The notes beneath the pieces were generated by a model. It saw only the letters and a program-made list of their open reading frames with translations, had not been told where the DNA came from and searched no databases. Positions 45,980 through 59,710 of a stretch of DNA of 64,000 bases are shown piece by piece. The position numbers and the translations under genes were made by a program. Origin of the DNA: Zanthoxylum bungeanum (lineage: Eukaryota > Streptophyta > Magnoliopsida > Sapindales > Rutaceae). Location of the stretch: NCBI GenBank assembly GCA_019454045.1, contig SKCR01033463.1, positions 62,001 to 126,000 of the forward strand. Reading direction: 5' to 3'. Numbering within the stretch: the first letter of the stretch is position 1; the number at the start of each line of letters is the position of its first letter.

Positions 45980-46560
45980 ATCATTTTTGAAGTCAGAGCC
46001 TTGTTCGTCTTCAATTCCTTCTTAGGATATGTCCTTTTATCTTCCTAGAAGATAATAATGATTTTGCCTTTGCCATTTTCAATATTCCGGTAGCCTTTGG
46101 CTAAGCCTCGGGTTTCTAGAATATTGAAGTAAGGTGTGCATTGCACTACTTGCCTAATTGCAAACTTTGACTTTGTCTCCTTGAAAATTGATTAATTCTG
46201 CAAGAATTATTTATTACAATTTTAGTACTTGTAAAATCTAAGTATAAATTTATGAAAATCCTTCAATTTCATTATCATTCTTTAAGGATCTAATCCTTGG
46301 TTCTGATTCAGAAATTAAGGAGTCTATATGACAAGTATAATGGATTAAGCACTATAATTATCATTATATGATATTCCAAATATCATGTTCCAATTATTTG
46401 CTTAACTCCATGGCTTAGCCCTAATATGTTATTTTATCAAATAAAGTAACATGTTATATTCCAGGACCATCCTGAAATTATTCCCAATTTGAAAATTAAA
46501 GTCGTTTAAATACATTTTCCCAGGATTATGTTTTAAACACTAATCTTTAATTTATCTTGA
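45980..46560 (-). pseudogene. Degenerate copia gag of element F
   Basis: It aligns on the minus strand with the gag of B (24600-25225), including 'ggcaaaatcattattatc'-type text at about 46070-46050. No frame is open over a useful length. Confidence 0.65.
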
Positions 46561-49227
46561 TTCTAATAGTCCAACTATTTAATCAACGATTTGTGGTACT
46601 ATTGATTCTAATGATTATAGTAGTCCAACTATATAATCAAATATAATTTAAATTAATTAACCTCAATTACATTGATTACTATAATCTAATTATAAAATCA
46701 ACTGTAAATCGAAATTAATTAATTCAAATATATTGATTAATATAATCCAATTATATATAATCAACTATAATACAGTCCAACTGTTTTATTAAAGCAACAA
46801 TTTAAATATTAGTCCAACTAACATTTAATCTAACGACAAAATAATTTGAATAAGCGCGTGTGGCGAGTAATTGAACGAGTATTGCAAATTCAATTCTTGC
46901 CTCCCACTATTTTTCGGCGAGCCTCTAACCCTCTATCGAGTACTCGGGAAACCATGTTTCCTAGTGGGCTAGGATCCCGTTAAATATCACACAATCTTGA
47001 CTTTGGCCAACAAATTATATGATAATTAACTAGGTAGATCTCTAAGATCAATTGGATCCAATCCAATTCCTAGATCCAGTAGGAGGACGTCCAAGTCCGA
47101 AACATATATCTTATTTATGCCAATATATCTAATGCATTACCTAACCTTTTTCCTCTGAATCAACTAAGCCTTGGCTTTGGCACAACAAGCTTAATGATCC
47201 CAGTTAAGCGGAACCCATTGACTATGGAAAACTTCGTAATCAATGTCGATGGACAAGAAGTGGTCTTGACTTTGGCCAACAAACCACAACTTGGACAAGA
47301 CACTGATATGGAACAAAGCCTTCGTGATTCAAACACATCTTCGACAGACAAAGGCCTTGACTTTGGCCAACAAACCAATGCCATCTAGATCTTGAGTAAG
47401 AATCACTCAATGGAAGGAAGGAAAAACGCTTAATATTATTTGAGGATTTTCGCGTGCAAATTGGCAACCAATTTATTATCTTTGTTAAGGTCTCATGATC
47501 ATACACCCTTAAACATGCATTCTAAACACATAATAAAGCGTATATGAAATAATAATAATGATATGCGGATGGATACTTTACATTGATCCTAGATCAAATC
47601 TCTCATTTTCTCTCTCCAAAGTTAGTACATGTATTTACTTCTACCCATTACACTACACTTCTAAAGAAACCTCATTTACATTGAGGGGAATAGGTGAGAA
47701 GAGAATACAAAGAGTATAGAGGTGATAAGGCTGGACACGCAGGTCCAATTTAATAAATCAAATTTATTACAAATTTCCAAAATTGTCCCACCCGACTAAT
47801 ATCCATCCGATATATATTATTCATGCATCGCAACCATGTATTCATACAAGCATGTTATCAATCAATCTAATCCAATTAATTAATCTGATAATTAATGATC
47901 ATCCAATGTTCAACAACGATTTGATTTTTGCTCGAGTCAAACTCGTTTTGCGAATAAGTACTCAAAGTACGAATTCTTGAATCAAATTAAACTACATAAT
48001 TAAATCCAATTTAATACGCATTTAATTCTAATTCACTATTTAATTCCAAATTAAAATATTACACTTTATTAAATAAACCTTTACGATTTAAATTCCAAAT
48101 TCAATCGTTATGGGCCAAAGCCCGATTAACGTCCAACGTTTATTTAATTAAAGTCTAATGGGCTCTTAATTAATTTCTTAAGGCGTGGAATTTTGGTCAA
48201 CTCGGGTCAAACCGATAACCAAAGTCCAATCCGGGAGTTACCCCATAAGCCTTTAAATTAATTTTGGCCCATTAGGCCCAATTAAATAATTAAGGTCCAT
48301 TAAGTCATAATTGGACTTTATTGATGTGGTTTTGGGCCTAATTGGATCCAACCAATTTTGCCTAAACCCAACTTTGTACAACAAAGCCCAAAAGCCCAAT
48401 TACAACCTATAAGGCCCAATTTCCAAAAAAAAAGCCCAATTAATTAACTTATAAAATTCCAAATTAATAATTAATTAACCTAAGTGTAATACACAATTAA
48501 TCACCCAATTAACATTTCTAAAACATCAATTAGCATAATTAATCATGCACTTTAACAACAAATAGTGTCCAACACAATTTATTAAAATCAAACCCATTTT
48601 ACATGCTTTAAAGTCTCTCGGCAATTTGGGGATTTTACGTCCGATTCGAATTCAATCCAATTAATTTCACAATCGACATTAAATCATATTCCCGAATGAT
48701 TTCCAACACATCCAATGTTCAAAAAATCAAAAAATTCCAAGACAATATGGGCTATATGTATTCGGCCAACGTAAGCAATTTGGGGAAAATTGTTCCAAAC
48801 TAATTTTCATCAAATTGATCCAATCAATCCTCAATTAAACATACTTTAAGCATTCTAAATCATCCAATTTCATCAAACATACACAAAATCAAGTTTACCC
48901 AAATTTGTCAATTTTGGCCAACACAAAATTTGGGGAAAAATGGATCCAACCAAATTTCATGAAATTGAACATACACAACTTCAATTAATCAACATACAAG
49001 CATACTTAATCAATCAAATCAACCAATCATGCTTCAATTGATTTTACCCAATTTGTCATGCCCAAAATTTGGGGGGAAAAATGGATCCAACCAAATTTCT
49101 TGAAATTGATCATGCACAACATCAATTCAACCTCATTCAAAAGCATACTAATCAAACAATTTAACCATTTGATGCTCAAATTGAGTTTACCCAATTTTAA
49201 ACCCTAACTTTTTCATGCTTGAACTAA
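46560..49227 (-). other. Leader of element F with the conserved antisense frame
   Basis: About 2.7 kb between gag and primer site. The counterpart of the antisense ORF of A and E lies on the plus strand here (47194-47388 from its first Met, with the same frame open upstream into NLFPLNQLSLGFGTTSL), still antisense to the element. Palindromes with 3-base centres are frequent. Confidence 0.7.
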
Positions 49228-49240
49228 GCTCTGATACCAT

Positions 49241-51338
49241 TGTTGGTTTCTAATATAGGTCCCAAGATCATGAAATCAAGCAAGAAAAACGCATGAATAC
49301 ATCAAAGGAGTAAGGCGGAAACAAACTCACATTGATTGGATTTGATGCATCAAACAAAACAAGCCTCTTCCACCATGAAGGAGCATTCGGCCAAGGCTTC
49401 CAAGAGCAGTAGGTTGGTCGGTTTGAGTGTCTTTGTGTCTCCAAGATTCGGCCATGAAGACTCCATGAAGCTCCAAGCTTCAAGCTTTCCATGCTCAAGT
49501 GAAACACTTCCCTATCACCTTAGTAATCAACCCTAAAGTGTGCTAGCACTAAGTCTTCATGCTTGCTTCTCACGCTAAAAAAATTGGAGAAGAATAAGAT
49601 GAAAAAGGCTCCAAGCCGTGAGATGATGGAGAGAATGGAGGGCATCCCTTTTCTTTTCATAAAAAACGTGAACTCCATCTAGAAGAGAGAGAAAATAAAG
49701 CCTTTATTATATGTTTATTTCATTTACCAAGTAAATAAATAAATAAACATATGTATTACTTTAATTCAAAAGTCAAAAAAGGTATAAGTCTTATCAACTT
49801 TACACCATCACCTTTTACTATTCACATCAAGTCACTTTAAAAAGTGACAACATGTCATGTCACATCCATCACTCAAAGTGACAAGTGATTTGACAATGAT
49901 GGACTAGTGATTTGACGCTTGAAGTGACTTACGTGCAGCGCTCGAATTCGAAATGCGAATGTGCTCACAGTCACTCTCGGGCTCGGGTTCGCTAATTCCA
50001 AATTAATGAATTTTCCATCGCGTCGTAATTAAATGATTACGCCTAGCGAAATCACTATTCACGTCGCTAACGAATTAATTCTAAATTAATTCGTTCGCCC
50101 GAATTAAAATCCAATTTTAATTCCGCGTCGAAATCTAATTTCGTATAATATATCGAATATATTATTTTATCGATTAATTCCAAATTAATCGTTCTCTCTC
50201 TTTTATTAATATTTTATCCTAGATAAAATATCTATGTAATTAATCTCAGATTAATTTTCTCTCTCATCAAAATAATCCCAGATTAATTATAGTGCGAGTC
50301 ATACATCATCGGTGAATCATTGGGAAGCGACCCATGAGATCCCCGGATATGTTGGTAGTAAATACGGTCGTCAGACTATCCGAACACGTAAGTACCTCGT
50401 ACTACGTTTATACCAATTTACAAGACAAGGTTGGCTTCTAGCAAAGCGCCATGCCTACCCAATTCTCCGGAAATATCCTTACAGGAATATATGATCTATA
50501 TCAAGCGTAGTATACCGTAGTATTACGTATTTCTGTCCAGTATCGGATGTTCACGTGCTAGGCCTGGGGCTTGAATTGTGTCTGCCCAGTACGAAGCACA
50601 TATCGGATGTCTGGAACTAGTCTCTATAATCGGATAAACATGACCTAGTCATAATATCCCGATAGCTCGAGCATTTAAGAGATCAAGTTTCCATATCCTA
50701 CGTGATCATCATCTCCATGTGACTGGAGTGACCTCTTCGTCTTGACATCACACCCAACACACTACGATTCTCAATACACCCAGAATTGGCGTACACAGAA
50801 CCGGTTAAAGCCCTGGATGACCTCAACTAAAGTATATCGATTATGGTAAGTATTAGCGGTGCAAGTCTCAAGTTAAGACCAAATTCACCTACCCTGATTG
50901 CAGACTCCCATAGACACATAGTCATACTACCAATGGGATTCCACGGTCCAGAGCGAAGCTGTTTCCCGTAACATCGGTAAAACATAACCTCCTATTACAC
51001 TTGCATGAGTATCCTATACCAAAATATATGAGAACTATGTCGTTGTGCCCTCACAAATGCGCACAAGTGTAATACTATCTTTTTTTTACGTATTTATCGA
51101 TGTCCAATCTCGATAATACTCTGACTAGGGATATTTAATGATTTATCCTTCGTGGACTGATACTGTCTCATATAATTCTTGGTCCAGGAACAAATCATAG
51201 GGACCTCTCATCATTGATACATCTAGGTGATCTAATCACAAATGATTAGAGTGCAATCTCCTTTATTATATAGTTAATTTGCACAACAACAGCGTGATCT
51301 GTACAAATAGTGACGCTATGGGTCATAATTGTCCAACA
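49241..51338 (-). mobile_element. 5' LTR of element F
   Basis: Begins TGTTGGTTTC after the reverse primer site 'gctctgatacca' and ends 'attgtccaaca', followed by the TSD cttgg. 2098 bp. Palindrome chain at about 50010-50290. ORFs at 49268-49507, 49336-49536 and 50312-50494 are LTR sequence. Confidence 0.94.
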
Positions 51339-51343
51339 CTTGG

Positions 51344-52449
51344 TACGTACGTGTTTGGATAGTCCGACGACCGAATTTACTGCCAATATATCCGGGGATC
51401 TCACAGGTCGCTTCCCAAAGATTCACCGATGACGTATGACTCGTACTTTATTAATCTGGGATTAATTAGTTGAGAGAGAAAATTAATCTAGAATTAATAC
51501 GGAGATATTTTATCTAGGATAAAATATTATTTAAAGAGAGAGAAAATTAATTTGGAATTAATCAGTAAATTAATATATTCGATGTATTAAACGAAATTGG
51601 ATTTCGACGCGAAATTAAAATTGGATTTTAATTCGGGCGAACAAATTAATTTAGAATTAATTCGTAAGCGATGTGAATAGTAATTATGCTAGGCATGATT
51701 ATTTAATTAAATTGGATTTAATTATGACACAACGGAAAATTCATTAATTTGGAATTAACGAACACGAGTCTAGGATTATTTGCGAGCGCATTCGCATTTC
51801 GAAATCGAGTGAGGCACCAAGTCAATCAAGCGTCAAATCGTAAGTCACATCTAGCATCACATCATTCGTCAATCAAGTTATAGATGTCTTTCACTTTGAG
51901 TGTTGACACCAGTCACTATTCATGAGTGATGTGACTTGATGTAAGTTGATGGATAAGCTTTTAATGCTTGTACTTTTTGACTTTTTTGAAAAATCAAAAA
52001 TTGGTATATGGTGAATTGATTTTAAAAATCAATTATCTAATACACTTTTTCCATCTCTCTCTCCTTCTCTCTTCTTCCTCATTCACGCCCATTGTAGGCA
52101 TATTTCTTCTTATTTTTCTCTCATGGCTGAATATGATGAAGAAGAAAAGAGTGATTTTTGTGGCAAAAATCAAGAGTGCTAGCACACAATAGAGACATAC
52201 GAAGGTGATAGGGAAACCCGCTAATGAGCTTGGAATCACAACACAAAAGCTTAGAGCTTGGAGGACCTCACATAGACGAATCTTGGAGGGAAAAAGCTCA
52301 CTGCCGTGAACTTTACAAAGGGCATAAAAAGTTTTTGTGTTCGTTGCATCACCTCAACCGATCGATGTGAGTATTCCGTGACTTCCTCGATATATTCATA
52401 CTTGTTTTATGCTTGATAATCGTCCTCGGGACTTAGAGATTTCCCAACA
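51344..52449 (+). mobile_element. 5' LTR of element E, second part
   Basis: It continues from 41189, ends 'gatttcccaaca' and is followed by 'a' and TGGTATCAAAGC (52451-52462), a primer site with one mismatch. GTGAGT lies at 52367-52372. Confidence 0.92.
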
Positions 52450-52462
52450 ATGGTATCAAAGC

Positions 52463-54760
52463 GAGTAAAGCATGAAACTTTGATTTAGGGTTAAAATTGG
52501 ATAAATTGATTTTGAGCATGATTTGGTTTAATTGTTTGATTGAATATTTTTAAATGATGTTTAATTGAAGATTGATTGCATCAATTTCAAAAAAAAATTG
52601 TTTGGAACAAATTTCCCCAAATATCTTAGCTTGGCCGAGAGTTTGATGCCCTAATGTCTTGGATTTTTGTTTTTTGATTCATTGGATGAGTTGGAAACGA
52701 TTTGAATTGTTGATTTAATGTCGATTGTGGATTTAATTGGATTGAAACCGAATCGGACATAAAATCCCCTAATGGCCGAGACATATAAGCATGTATTCGG
52801 TTTGATTTTTGATAAATGTGTTGGACATGATTTAATGTTAATGAACATGATTAATATGGCTAATTGGTGTTTTGGAAATATTTAATTGGGTAATTAATTA
52901 TGTAATACACTTTGGTTAATTAAATTATGAAATTGGATTTGTAATTTAATTATGTTGGGCCAATTTTAGAAATTGGGCTTGAAAGTTATTATTGGGCTTT
53001 AATGGGCTTAGTTGTACCAAGTTGGGTTTAGGCTAAATTGGTTGGATCCAATTGGCCCAAAACCACTTCCGTAAAGTCCAAATGCGACTAATGGACCTTT
53101 AACTTTAATTGGGCCTAAATTGGTTTCAAGGCATATAAGGGTGATTCATTTAAATGGGCTTTAGTCTTTGGGTTTGACCCATTTTGACCAAAAGCCCATG
53201 CCTTAAGAAATTAATTGAAAGCCCATTGGACTTTAATTAAATAACATTGGATGTTAATCAGGATTTGAGACCCGTAACGATTAAATTTGGAATTTAAGTC
53301 GTAAGGTTCGTTAATAAAGTGTAGTGTTTAATTTGGAATTAAATAGCGAATTAGTATTAAATACTTATTAAATTGGATTTAATGTTGTAGTTTAATTTAA
53401 TTCAGAATCCGTACTTTGAGTACTTATTTACAAAACGAGTTTGACTCGAGCAGAATCAAATCGTTGTTTGAACATTGGATGGTCATTAATTATTAGATTA
53501 ATTAATTTGATTCGATTGATTGATAGCATGCTTGTGTGAATACATGGTTGCGATGCATGAATAATGTATATCGGATGGATATTAGATGGGTGGGGGCAAT
53601 TTTAAAAATTGTTGTAATAAATTTGGAATTTATTTAAATTGGACCTGCGTGTCTAGCCTATTACCTCCTTACTCTATGTATTTCTCTTCTCACCTATTCC
53701 CCTCAATGTAAATGAGGTTTATTTAGAAGCGTAGTGTAACGGGTAGAAGTAATACTTATGCTAGCGGAGAGAGGAAAGTGAGAGATTTGATCTAGGATCA
53801 ATGTTTTAAGTATCCATCTACATATCATTATTATTTTATTTACACACGTTTTATTATGTATTTAGAAAGCATGTTTAAGGGTGTATGGTGATGAGACCTT
53901 AACAAATATAATAAATTGGTTGCCAATTTGCACGCGAAAAACCCTCAAACAATATTAAGCGTTTTTCCTTGCATTGAGTGATTCTTACTCAAGATCCAAG
54001 ACTGGCATTGGCTTGTTGGCCAAAGTCAAGGTCTTTTTCCATCAATGATGTGTTTGAATCATGAGAGCTTTGTTTCATATTGGTGTCTTGTCCAAGTTGT
54101 GATTTGTTGGCCAAAGTCAAGATCATTTCTTGTCCATCGACATTGATTACGAAGCTTTCCATGGTCAATGGGCTCCGCTTAACTGGGATCATTAAGTTTG
54201 TTGTGCCAAAGTCAAGGCTTAGTTGATTCAGAGGAAAAATGTTAGGGAATATATTGGATATTTTGGCATATATAAGATATATGTTTCGGACTTGGATTTC
54301 CACCTACTGGATCTAGGAATTGGATGAGATCCAATTGATCTTAGGGATCTACCTAGTTAATATCATACAATTTGTTGGCCAAAGTCAAGATTGTGTTGTT
54401 TTAACGGGATCCTGCCCACTAGGAAACACGGTTTCCCGAGTACTCAACAGAGGGTTAGAGGCTCGCCGAAAAATAGTGGGAGGTAAGAATTAAATTTGCA
54501 ATATTCGTTTAGTTACTTGCCATACACGCTCAATCAAATATCATTCGTCAAATAAATTAAATGTTAGTTGGACTAATATTTAATGTTGTTTTAATTAAAC
54601 AGTTGGATTGTATTCAAACTATTTCAATTAATAGTTGATTTTATAATTTGATTATAGTAATCAATATAATTGAATTTAATTAATTAAGAGTATAGTTGAT
54701 TATATAGTTGGACTCTAATAATCAATATATTAATAGTACCTGATATCGTTGATTAAATAG
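52463..54760 (+). other. Leader of element E
   Basis: Collinear with the leader of A, with 'ttgttggccaaagtcaag' repeats (about 54014, 54104 and 54371) and the antisense ORF described separately. Nothing else coding was found. Confidence 0.7.
53989..54303 (-). CDS. Conserved antisense ORF in the leader of E, 104 aa, unknown
   Basis: Same length and register as 5683-5997 in A, aligning from first to last residue, with substitutions such as V/L, I/V, N/S and T/S that look conservative by eye. It keeps IPVKR, ESFVI-VDGQE, QLGQDT and DFGQQ. No known domain, no signal or membrane segment. Uncertain whether it is translated; see the finding on this ORF. Confidence 0.35.
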   Translation of the reverse strand: MEIQVRNIYLIYAKISNIFPNIFPLNQLSLDFGTTNLMIPVKRSPLTMESFVINVDGQEMILTLANKSQLGQDTNMKQSSHDSNTSLMEKDLDFGQQANASLGS

Positions 54761-56015
54761 TTGGACTATTAGAATCAAGATAAAATTGAAAGATTAGTGT
54801 TTAAAATATAATCCTTAGGAAAATGTATTAAACGACTCTAATTTTCAAATTGGGAATAAAATTTCAGGATGGTCCTGGAAACTAATGAGTTACTTTATTT
54901 TATAAAATAACATATTAGGCCTAAGCCCGGAGTTAAGCAAATAGTAGAGCATAATCTTTGGAAGATTCATGTGATGATAACTTTAGTGCTTAATCCATTA
55001 GGCTTGCCATAATGACCCCTTAATTTCTTAGTCAGAACTAAGGATTAGATCCTTATAGTATGATATAGAAATTGGAGGATCTTCATAGGTTTATATTTAA
55101 ATCTTAGAAGCATTAATTGCAATAAATAACTCTTGGAGAGTTAATGGTTATGCTCAAGGAGCCAAAGCCAAAATTTACAATAAGGCAAGTAGCATAAGGC
55201 GTATCTTATTTCGATATTCTAGAAGGCCAAGGCTAGGCCAAAGGCTTCTGGGATATGAAAAGGGCAAAGATAAAATCATTATAATCTTTAGGAAGATAAA
55301 TGACATATCCCAAAAATGTCTGCCTAAATTGTGGGGTCACTGAAGCGTGACTGCCGTATGGACAAGGCAGACATGAAGGAATTAAAGATGGGGCAAGGCT
55401 CTGACTTTAAGTATGTTTATCATAAAATGTTTCACTACTAGTATTAAAATTGGATTTTAGATACTAAATAGTGGTACATAAAAATATGTACTGATGTGCA
55501 GAATCTGCTATGAGCAGGATACTGACTTCAGATGAGATTATTCTGCGAATTGGAAACGGGACGACAGTCGCTGTTTTACCGTAGATACCTAAGTTTAGGA
55601 ACTACCCTTCGGGTGTGTACTTAAATTAGGAAACTGTTATAATGTAACTAGTTTGACTAGAAACATTATCTCTATATCGAGTATAACTCGTTGCGAGTAT
55701 ACCTTTATATTCTAGAACACTAAAGTATTTTATTATATAAGATGATATTGAGATAAACACATTAGATGTGAATAACAGTATTTATATTTTGAATATGAAT
55801 AAATCTCAAACATATAACATGACAAACAAATAGCTCAAACTGATTTGATCAGTTAAGACTTATATGTGGTAGTGTTGTCTGGGACACATTAAACAAGACT
55901 CATATATCCACACTTTCGAAGAGTGGGTACTAGGAAAAATTTGATTCTTCAAATGAAGTCTACGAATCTAGTTTATTGGGCAAAGTGTCTAGAACACATT
56001 TACTTGGTAAAAGTG
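54760..56015 (+). pseudogene. Degenerate gag and start of pol of element E
   Basis: Gag-like text (54760-55420) and the GAG-pre-integrase stretch ('gttgtctgggacacattaaac', about 55874) are present, with stops. Element G interrupts at 56021. The hairpin ACTCG-TTG-CGAGT (55686-55698) lies here. The rest of E is outside the window. Confidence 0.75.
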
Positions 56016-56020
56016 TAAGT

Positions 56021-57588
56021 TGTTGGTTTCTATTAAGGTCCCAAGATCAATAATAAGCATGAAATAAGTGTGAATAACAACGACGAAGTTGCGGAATACT
56101 TACATCGACCGGTTGCGCGACGCTTTGATGAACAAAAATTCATTTTCCCTTTGCTGGTGCATTCGGCAGTGAGCTGAAATTTTGTCCAGAATTTTCAGTT
56201 TTATTTCATCATTTGAAGCTCCAAGCTTTGTGATTAAATGATTCCAAGCTCGCGGGTGGGTTTCCCTATCACCTACGGACAAATCTAAGTGTGCTAGCAC
56301 CAAGATTTTGCAAAAAAATCATGTCAAAAGCTTCCCATTCATTCACGTTTTTCAGGCAATAAAATGAATAGAAGAGCAGCCCCTTGGGCATTTTTGGAGA
56401 GAAGAAAGAGAAGAGCAATTGAAGGAGAGAGAGATAAAAAGGTTTTATCATTTTTGGTAATTGATTTTTGTAAACATATACCAAATATTTAGCTTTAATA
56501 GAGTCAAACCAATTAAAGCCTACAATCACATCCGTCAAGTCCCATCAATCACTCAAGTGACAACTTGTCACATCAATTAATCAATCAAGTTGTCAGTCAC
56601 ATTACTCAAACTGACAAGTGATTTGACGCTTGAAACGACTAGTGATTTGACGCTTGATGCGACTAATGATTTGACGCTTGATTTGACTTGCGTGTCGGTC
56701 GTAAAAAATCTCGGGCTCGGGTTCGTTAATTCCAATTAATGAATTTCCGTCGCGTCGTAATTAAATCTAATTTAATTAAATAATCATACCAAGCATAATT
56801 ACTATTCACATCGCTAACGAATTAATTCTAAATTAATTCGTTCGTCCGAATTAAAATCTAATTTTAATTTCGCGTCGAAATCTAATTTCATTTAATATAT
56901 CGAATATATTAATTTACCGATTAATTCCAAATTAATCGTTATCTCTCTTTAATTGATATTTTATCCCAGATAAAATATCTCCGCAATTAATCCCAAATTA
57001 ATTTTCTCTCTCTTATAATTAATCCCAGATTAATTAAAATACGAGTCATACGTCATCGATGAATCTTTGAGAAGCGACCCATGAGATCCCCGGATATGTT
57101 GGCAGTAAATACAGTCGTTGGACTATCTGAATAAGTAAGTACCTCGTATTATGTTTTACCGATTTACAAGACAAGGTTGGCCTCTAACAAAGTGCCATGC
57201 CTACCCAATTCTCCGGAAATATCCTTACAGGAATAAAAGATCTGTATCAGGCGTAATATACGTAGTATTACGTATTTCTGTCCAGTATCAGATGATCACG
57301 TGCTAGGCCTGGGGCTGGAATTGTGTCTGCCCCGTACGAAGCACATGTCAGATGTCTGGTGACTAGTCTCTATAATCGGATAAACCTGACCTTGTCATTT
57401 TATCCCGATAGCTGCAACATTTAAGAGAACCAGTCTCGTATCCTACGTGTCCATAATCTTCACTATGACTGGAGTGATACTTCCGTCTTGACATCACACC
57501 TAACACACTATGATTCTCAATATACCCAGCATTGGCGTACACAGAACCTGCTAAAGCCCTAGACGACCACAACCAAAGTATATTGATT
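56021..57588 (-). mobile_element. LTR of copia element G, inserted in E and interrupted by H
   Basis: It begins TGTTGGTTTCTATTAAGG on the plus strand, so it is in minus orientation, and follows the family LTR until H starts at 57589. Bases 56016-56020 (taagt) are the candidate TSD, with the partner beyond the window. Whether G is a solo LTR or a full element cannot be seen. The 84-residue ORF at 57363-57617 spans the G/H junction and is an artefact. Confidence 0.88.
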
Positions 57589-59695
57589 TGTTGGACAGTT
57601 ATGACCCATAGCGTCACTATTTGTACAGATCATAGTGTTGTTGTACAAATTAACAATGTGACAAAGGAGATTGCACTCTTATCATTTGTGATTAGATCAC
57701 CTTAGATATATAAATGATAGGAGGTCCTTATGATTTGTTCCTAGATTGAGAATGATATGAGACAATATCAATCAACGAAGGATAAATCATTAAACATCCC
57801 TAGTCAGAGCATTGTCGAGATTGGACATCGATAGATGCGTAAAAGACTAGTATTACACTTGTGCGTGTTATGTGAGACATAACGGCATAGTTCTCGTATA
57901 TCTGGGTATAAGATACTCAGGCAAGTGTAATAGGAGGTTGTGTTTCACCGATGGTACGGAAATCAACTTCGCTATGGATTAGACCACCACAGAATCCCAT
58001 TGGTAGTATGATTTTGTGTCTGTGGGAGTCTGCGATCAGGGTAGGTGTATTTGGTTTTAACCTGAGACTTACACCGCTAATACTTGTGACAATCAATGTA
58101 CTTTAGTTGAGGTCCAGGGCTTAACAAGTTCTATGTACGCCGATGCTGGGTATATGAGAATCGTTGTGTATTGGGTGTGATGTCAAGACGGAAGTGTCGC
58201 TCCAGTCATATGGAGATAATGGTCATGTAGGATACGGTATTAATGCTCTTATATGCTGCGCGGCTATCAGGATATTATGACTCGGTCATGTATATCTGAT
58301 TATATAGACTAGTTACCAGACATCCGACATGTGCTTCGTACGGGGCAGACACATTTCCAGCCCCAGGCCTAGCACGTGATCATCAGATACTGGATCGAAA
58401 TACGCAAAACTACGTATACTACACCTGATATAGATCATATATTCCTGTAAGGATATTTCCGTAGAATTGGGTATTCATGGCGCTTTGCTAGAGGCTAACC
58501 TTGTCTTGTAAATCGGTAAGACGTAGTACGAGGTACTTACGTGTTCGGATAGTCCGACGACCGTGTTTACTGCCAATATATCCGGGGATGTCATGGGTCG
58601 CCTTCCCAATGATTCACCGATGATGTATGACTCGCACTGTAAATTAATCTGGGATTAATGGAGGAAAGAGAAAATTAATCTGGGATTATTTAGAAGAGAG
58701 AGAAAATTAATCTGGGATTAATTTCGGAGATATTTTATCTAGGATAAAATATCATTTAAAGAGAGATAACGATTAATTTGGAATTAATTGGTAAATTAAT
58801 ATATTTGATATATTAAACGAAATTGGATTTCGACACGGAATTAAAATTGGATTTTAATTCAGGCGAACGAGTTAATTTAGAATTAATTCGTTAGCGACGT
58901 GAATTGTAATTATACTTGGCATGATTATTTAATTAAATTAGATTTAATTACGACGCAACAAGAAATCGTTAATTTGGAATTAAAGAATCTGAGCCCGAGA
59001 TTATTTGCGAGCGCATTTGCATTTCGAATTCGAGTGTGGCACGCAAGTCGTATCAAGCGTCAAATCATTAGTTGCATCAAGCGTCAAATCACTCGTCACT
59101 TTGAGTGATGGACTTGACATCATGTCACTTTATTAAAGTTGATATGACTTGATGTGACATAAAGTGTGGTTGTTGGCTTTTAATTGTTTGACATTTAAAA
59201 AGCAAATTCAAATGAAATTCATTTGAAATTCAAGAGAAGTGTATTAGATACACTTGCAACCCTAAAGTAAACACAACACACATCTCTCTCTCCTCTCATC
59301 TATCTAATTTTCTCTTTTTCTCCCTCATGAATTCACGCCCAAGAGGGCAGTTCACTACCGGAAAATGGCGTGGACAAAGGTGGACATTTGAGGATTTTAT
59401 GGCAAGATCCAAGTACTAGTACACTCCTAGGAGACATACGAAGGTGTTAGGGAAACCCACCCACGAGCCGGGAACCATTTGATGAAGCTTGGACCTCCAT
59501 TTCATGTTCAAAATCTGTTTTTTTTGGGCAGAAAAATCTGCGCTGCAGTGGCATTTTTGGAGGGCAGAAAATCATTTTTGTTCTTCACCAAATCGTCTCA
59601 ACCGATCGATGTGAGTATTCCGCAACTTCTTTGATATGTATTTCACACATCTTCACGCTTGTTTGATGATCTTGGGACCTAGAATAAAACCAACA
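57589..59695 (+). mobile_element. 5' LTR of copia element H
   Basis: TGTTGGACAGTTATGACCC to AAAACCAACA, 2107 bp, followed by 'a' and the variant primer site TGGCATCAAGAGCC (59697-59710), as in B. Candidate TSD tgatt (57584-57588). Palindrome chain at about 58645-58980; GTGAGT at 59611-59616. Confidence 0.93.
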
Positions 59696-59710
59696 ATGGC
59701 ATCAAGAGCC

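Larger units (their letters stand above)
41190..51338 (-). mobile_element. Full-length copia element F, inserted in the LTR of E
   Basis: TSD cttgg on both sides (41185-41189, 51339-51343). In minus orientation: 5' LTR 51338-49241 (2098 bp), perfect Met-tRNA primer site (49239-49228), leader, gag and pol remnants, purine tract, and 3' LTR 43298-41190 (2109 bp, start TG mutated to TA). The two LTRs are very similar in the stretches compared, differing by occasional substitutions and one-base indels, so insertion is fairly recent. Gag and pol are broken and share the RT deletion and YVDD-to-stop change of B. Confidence 0.95.
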
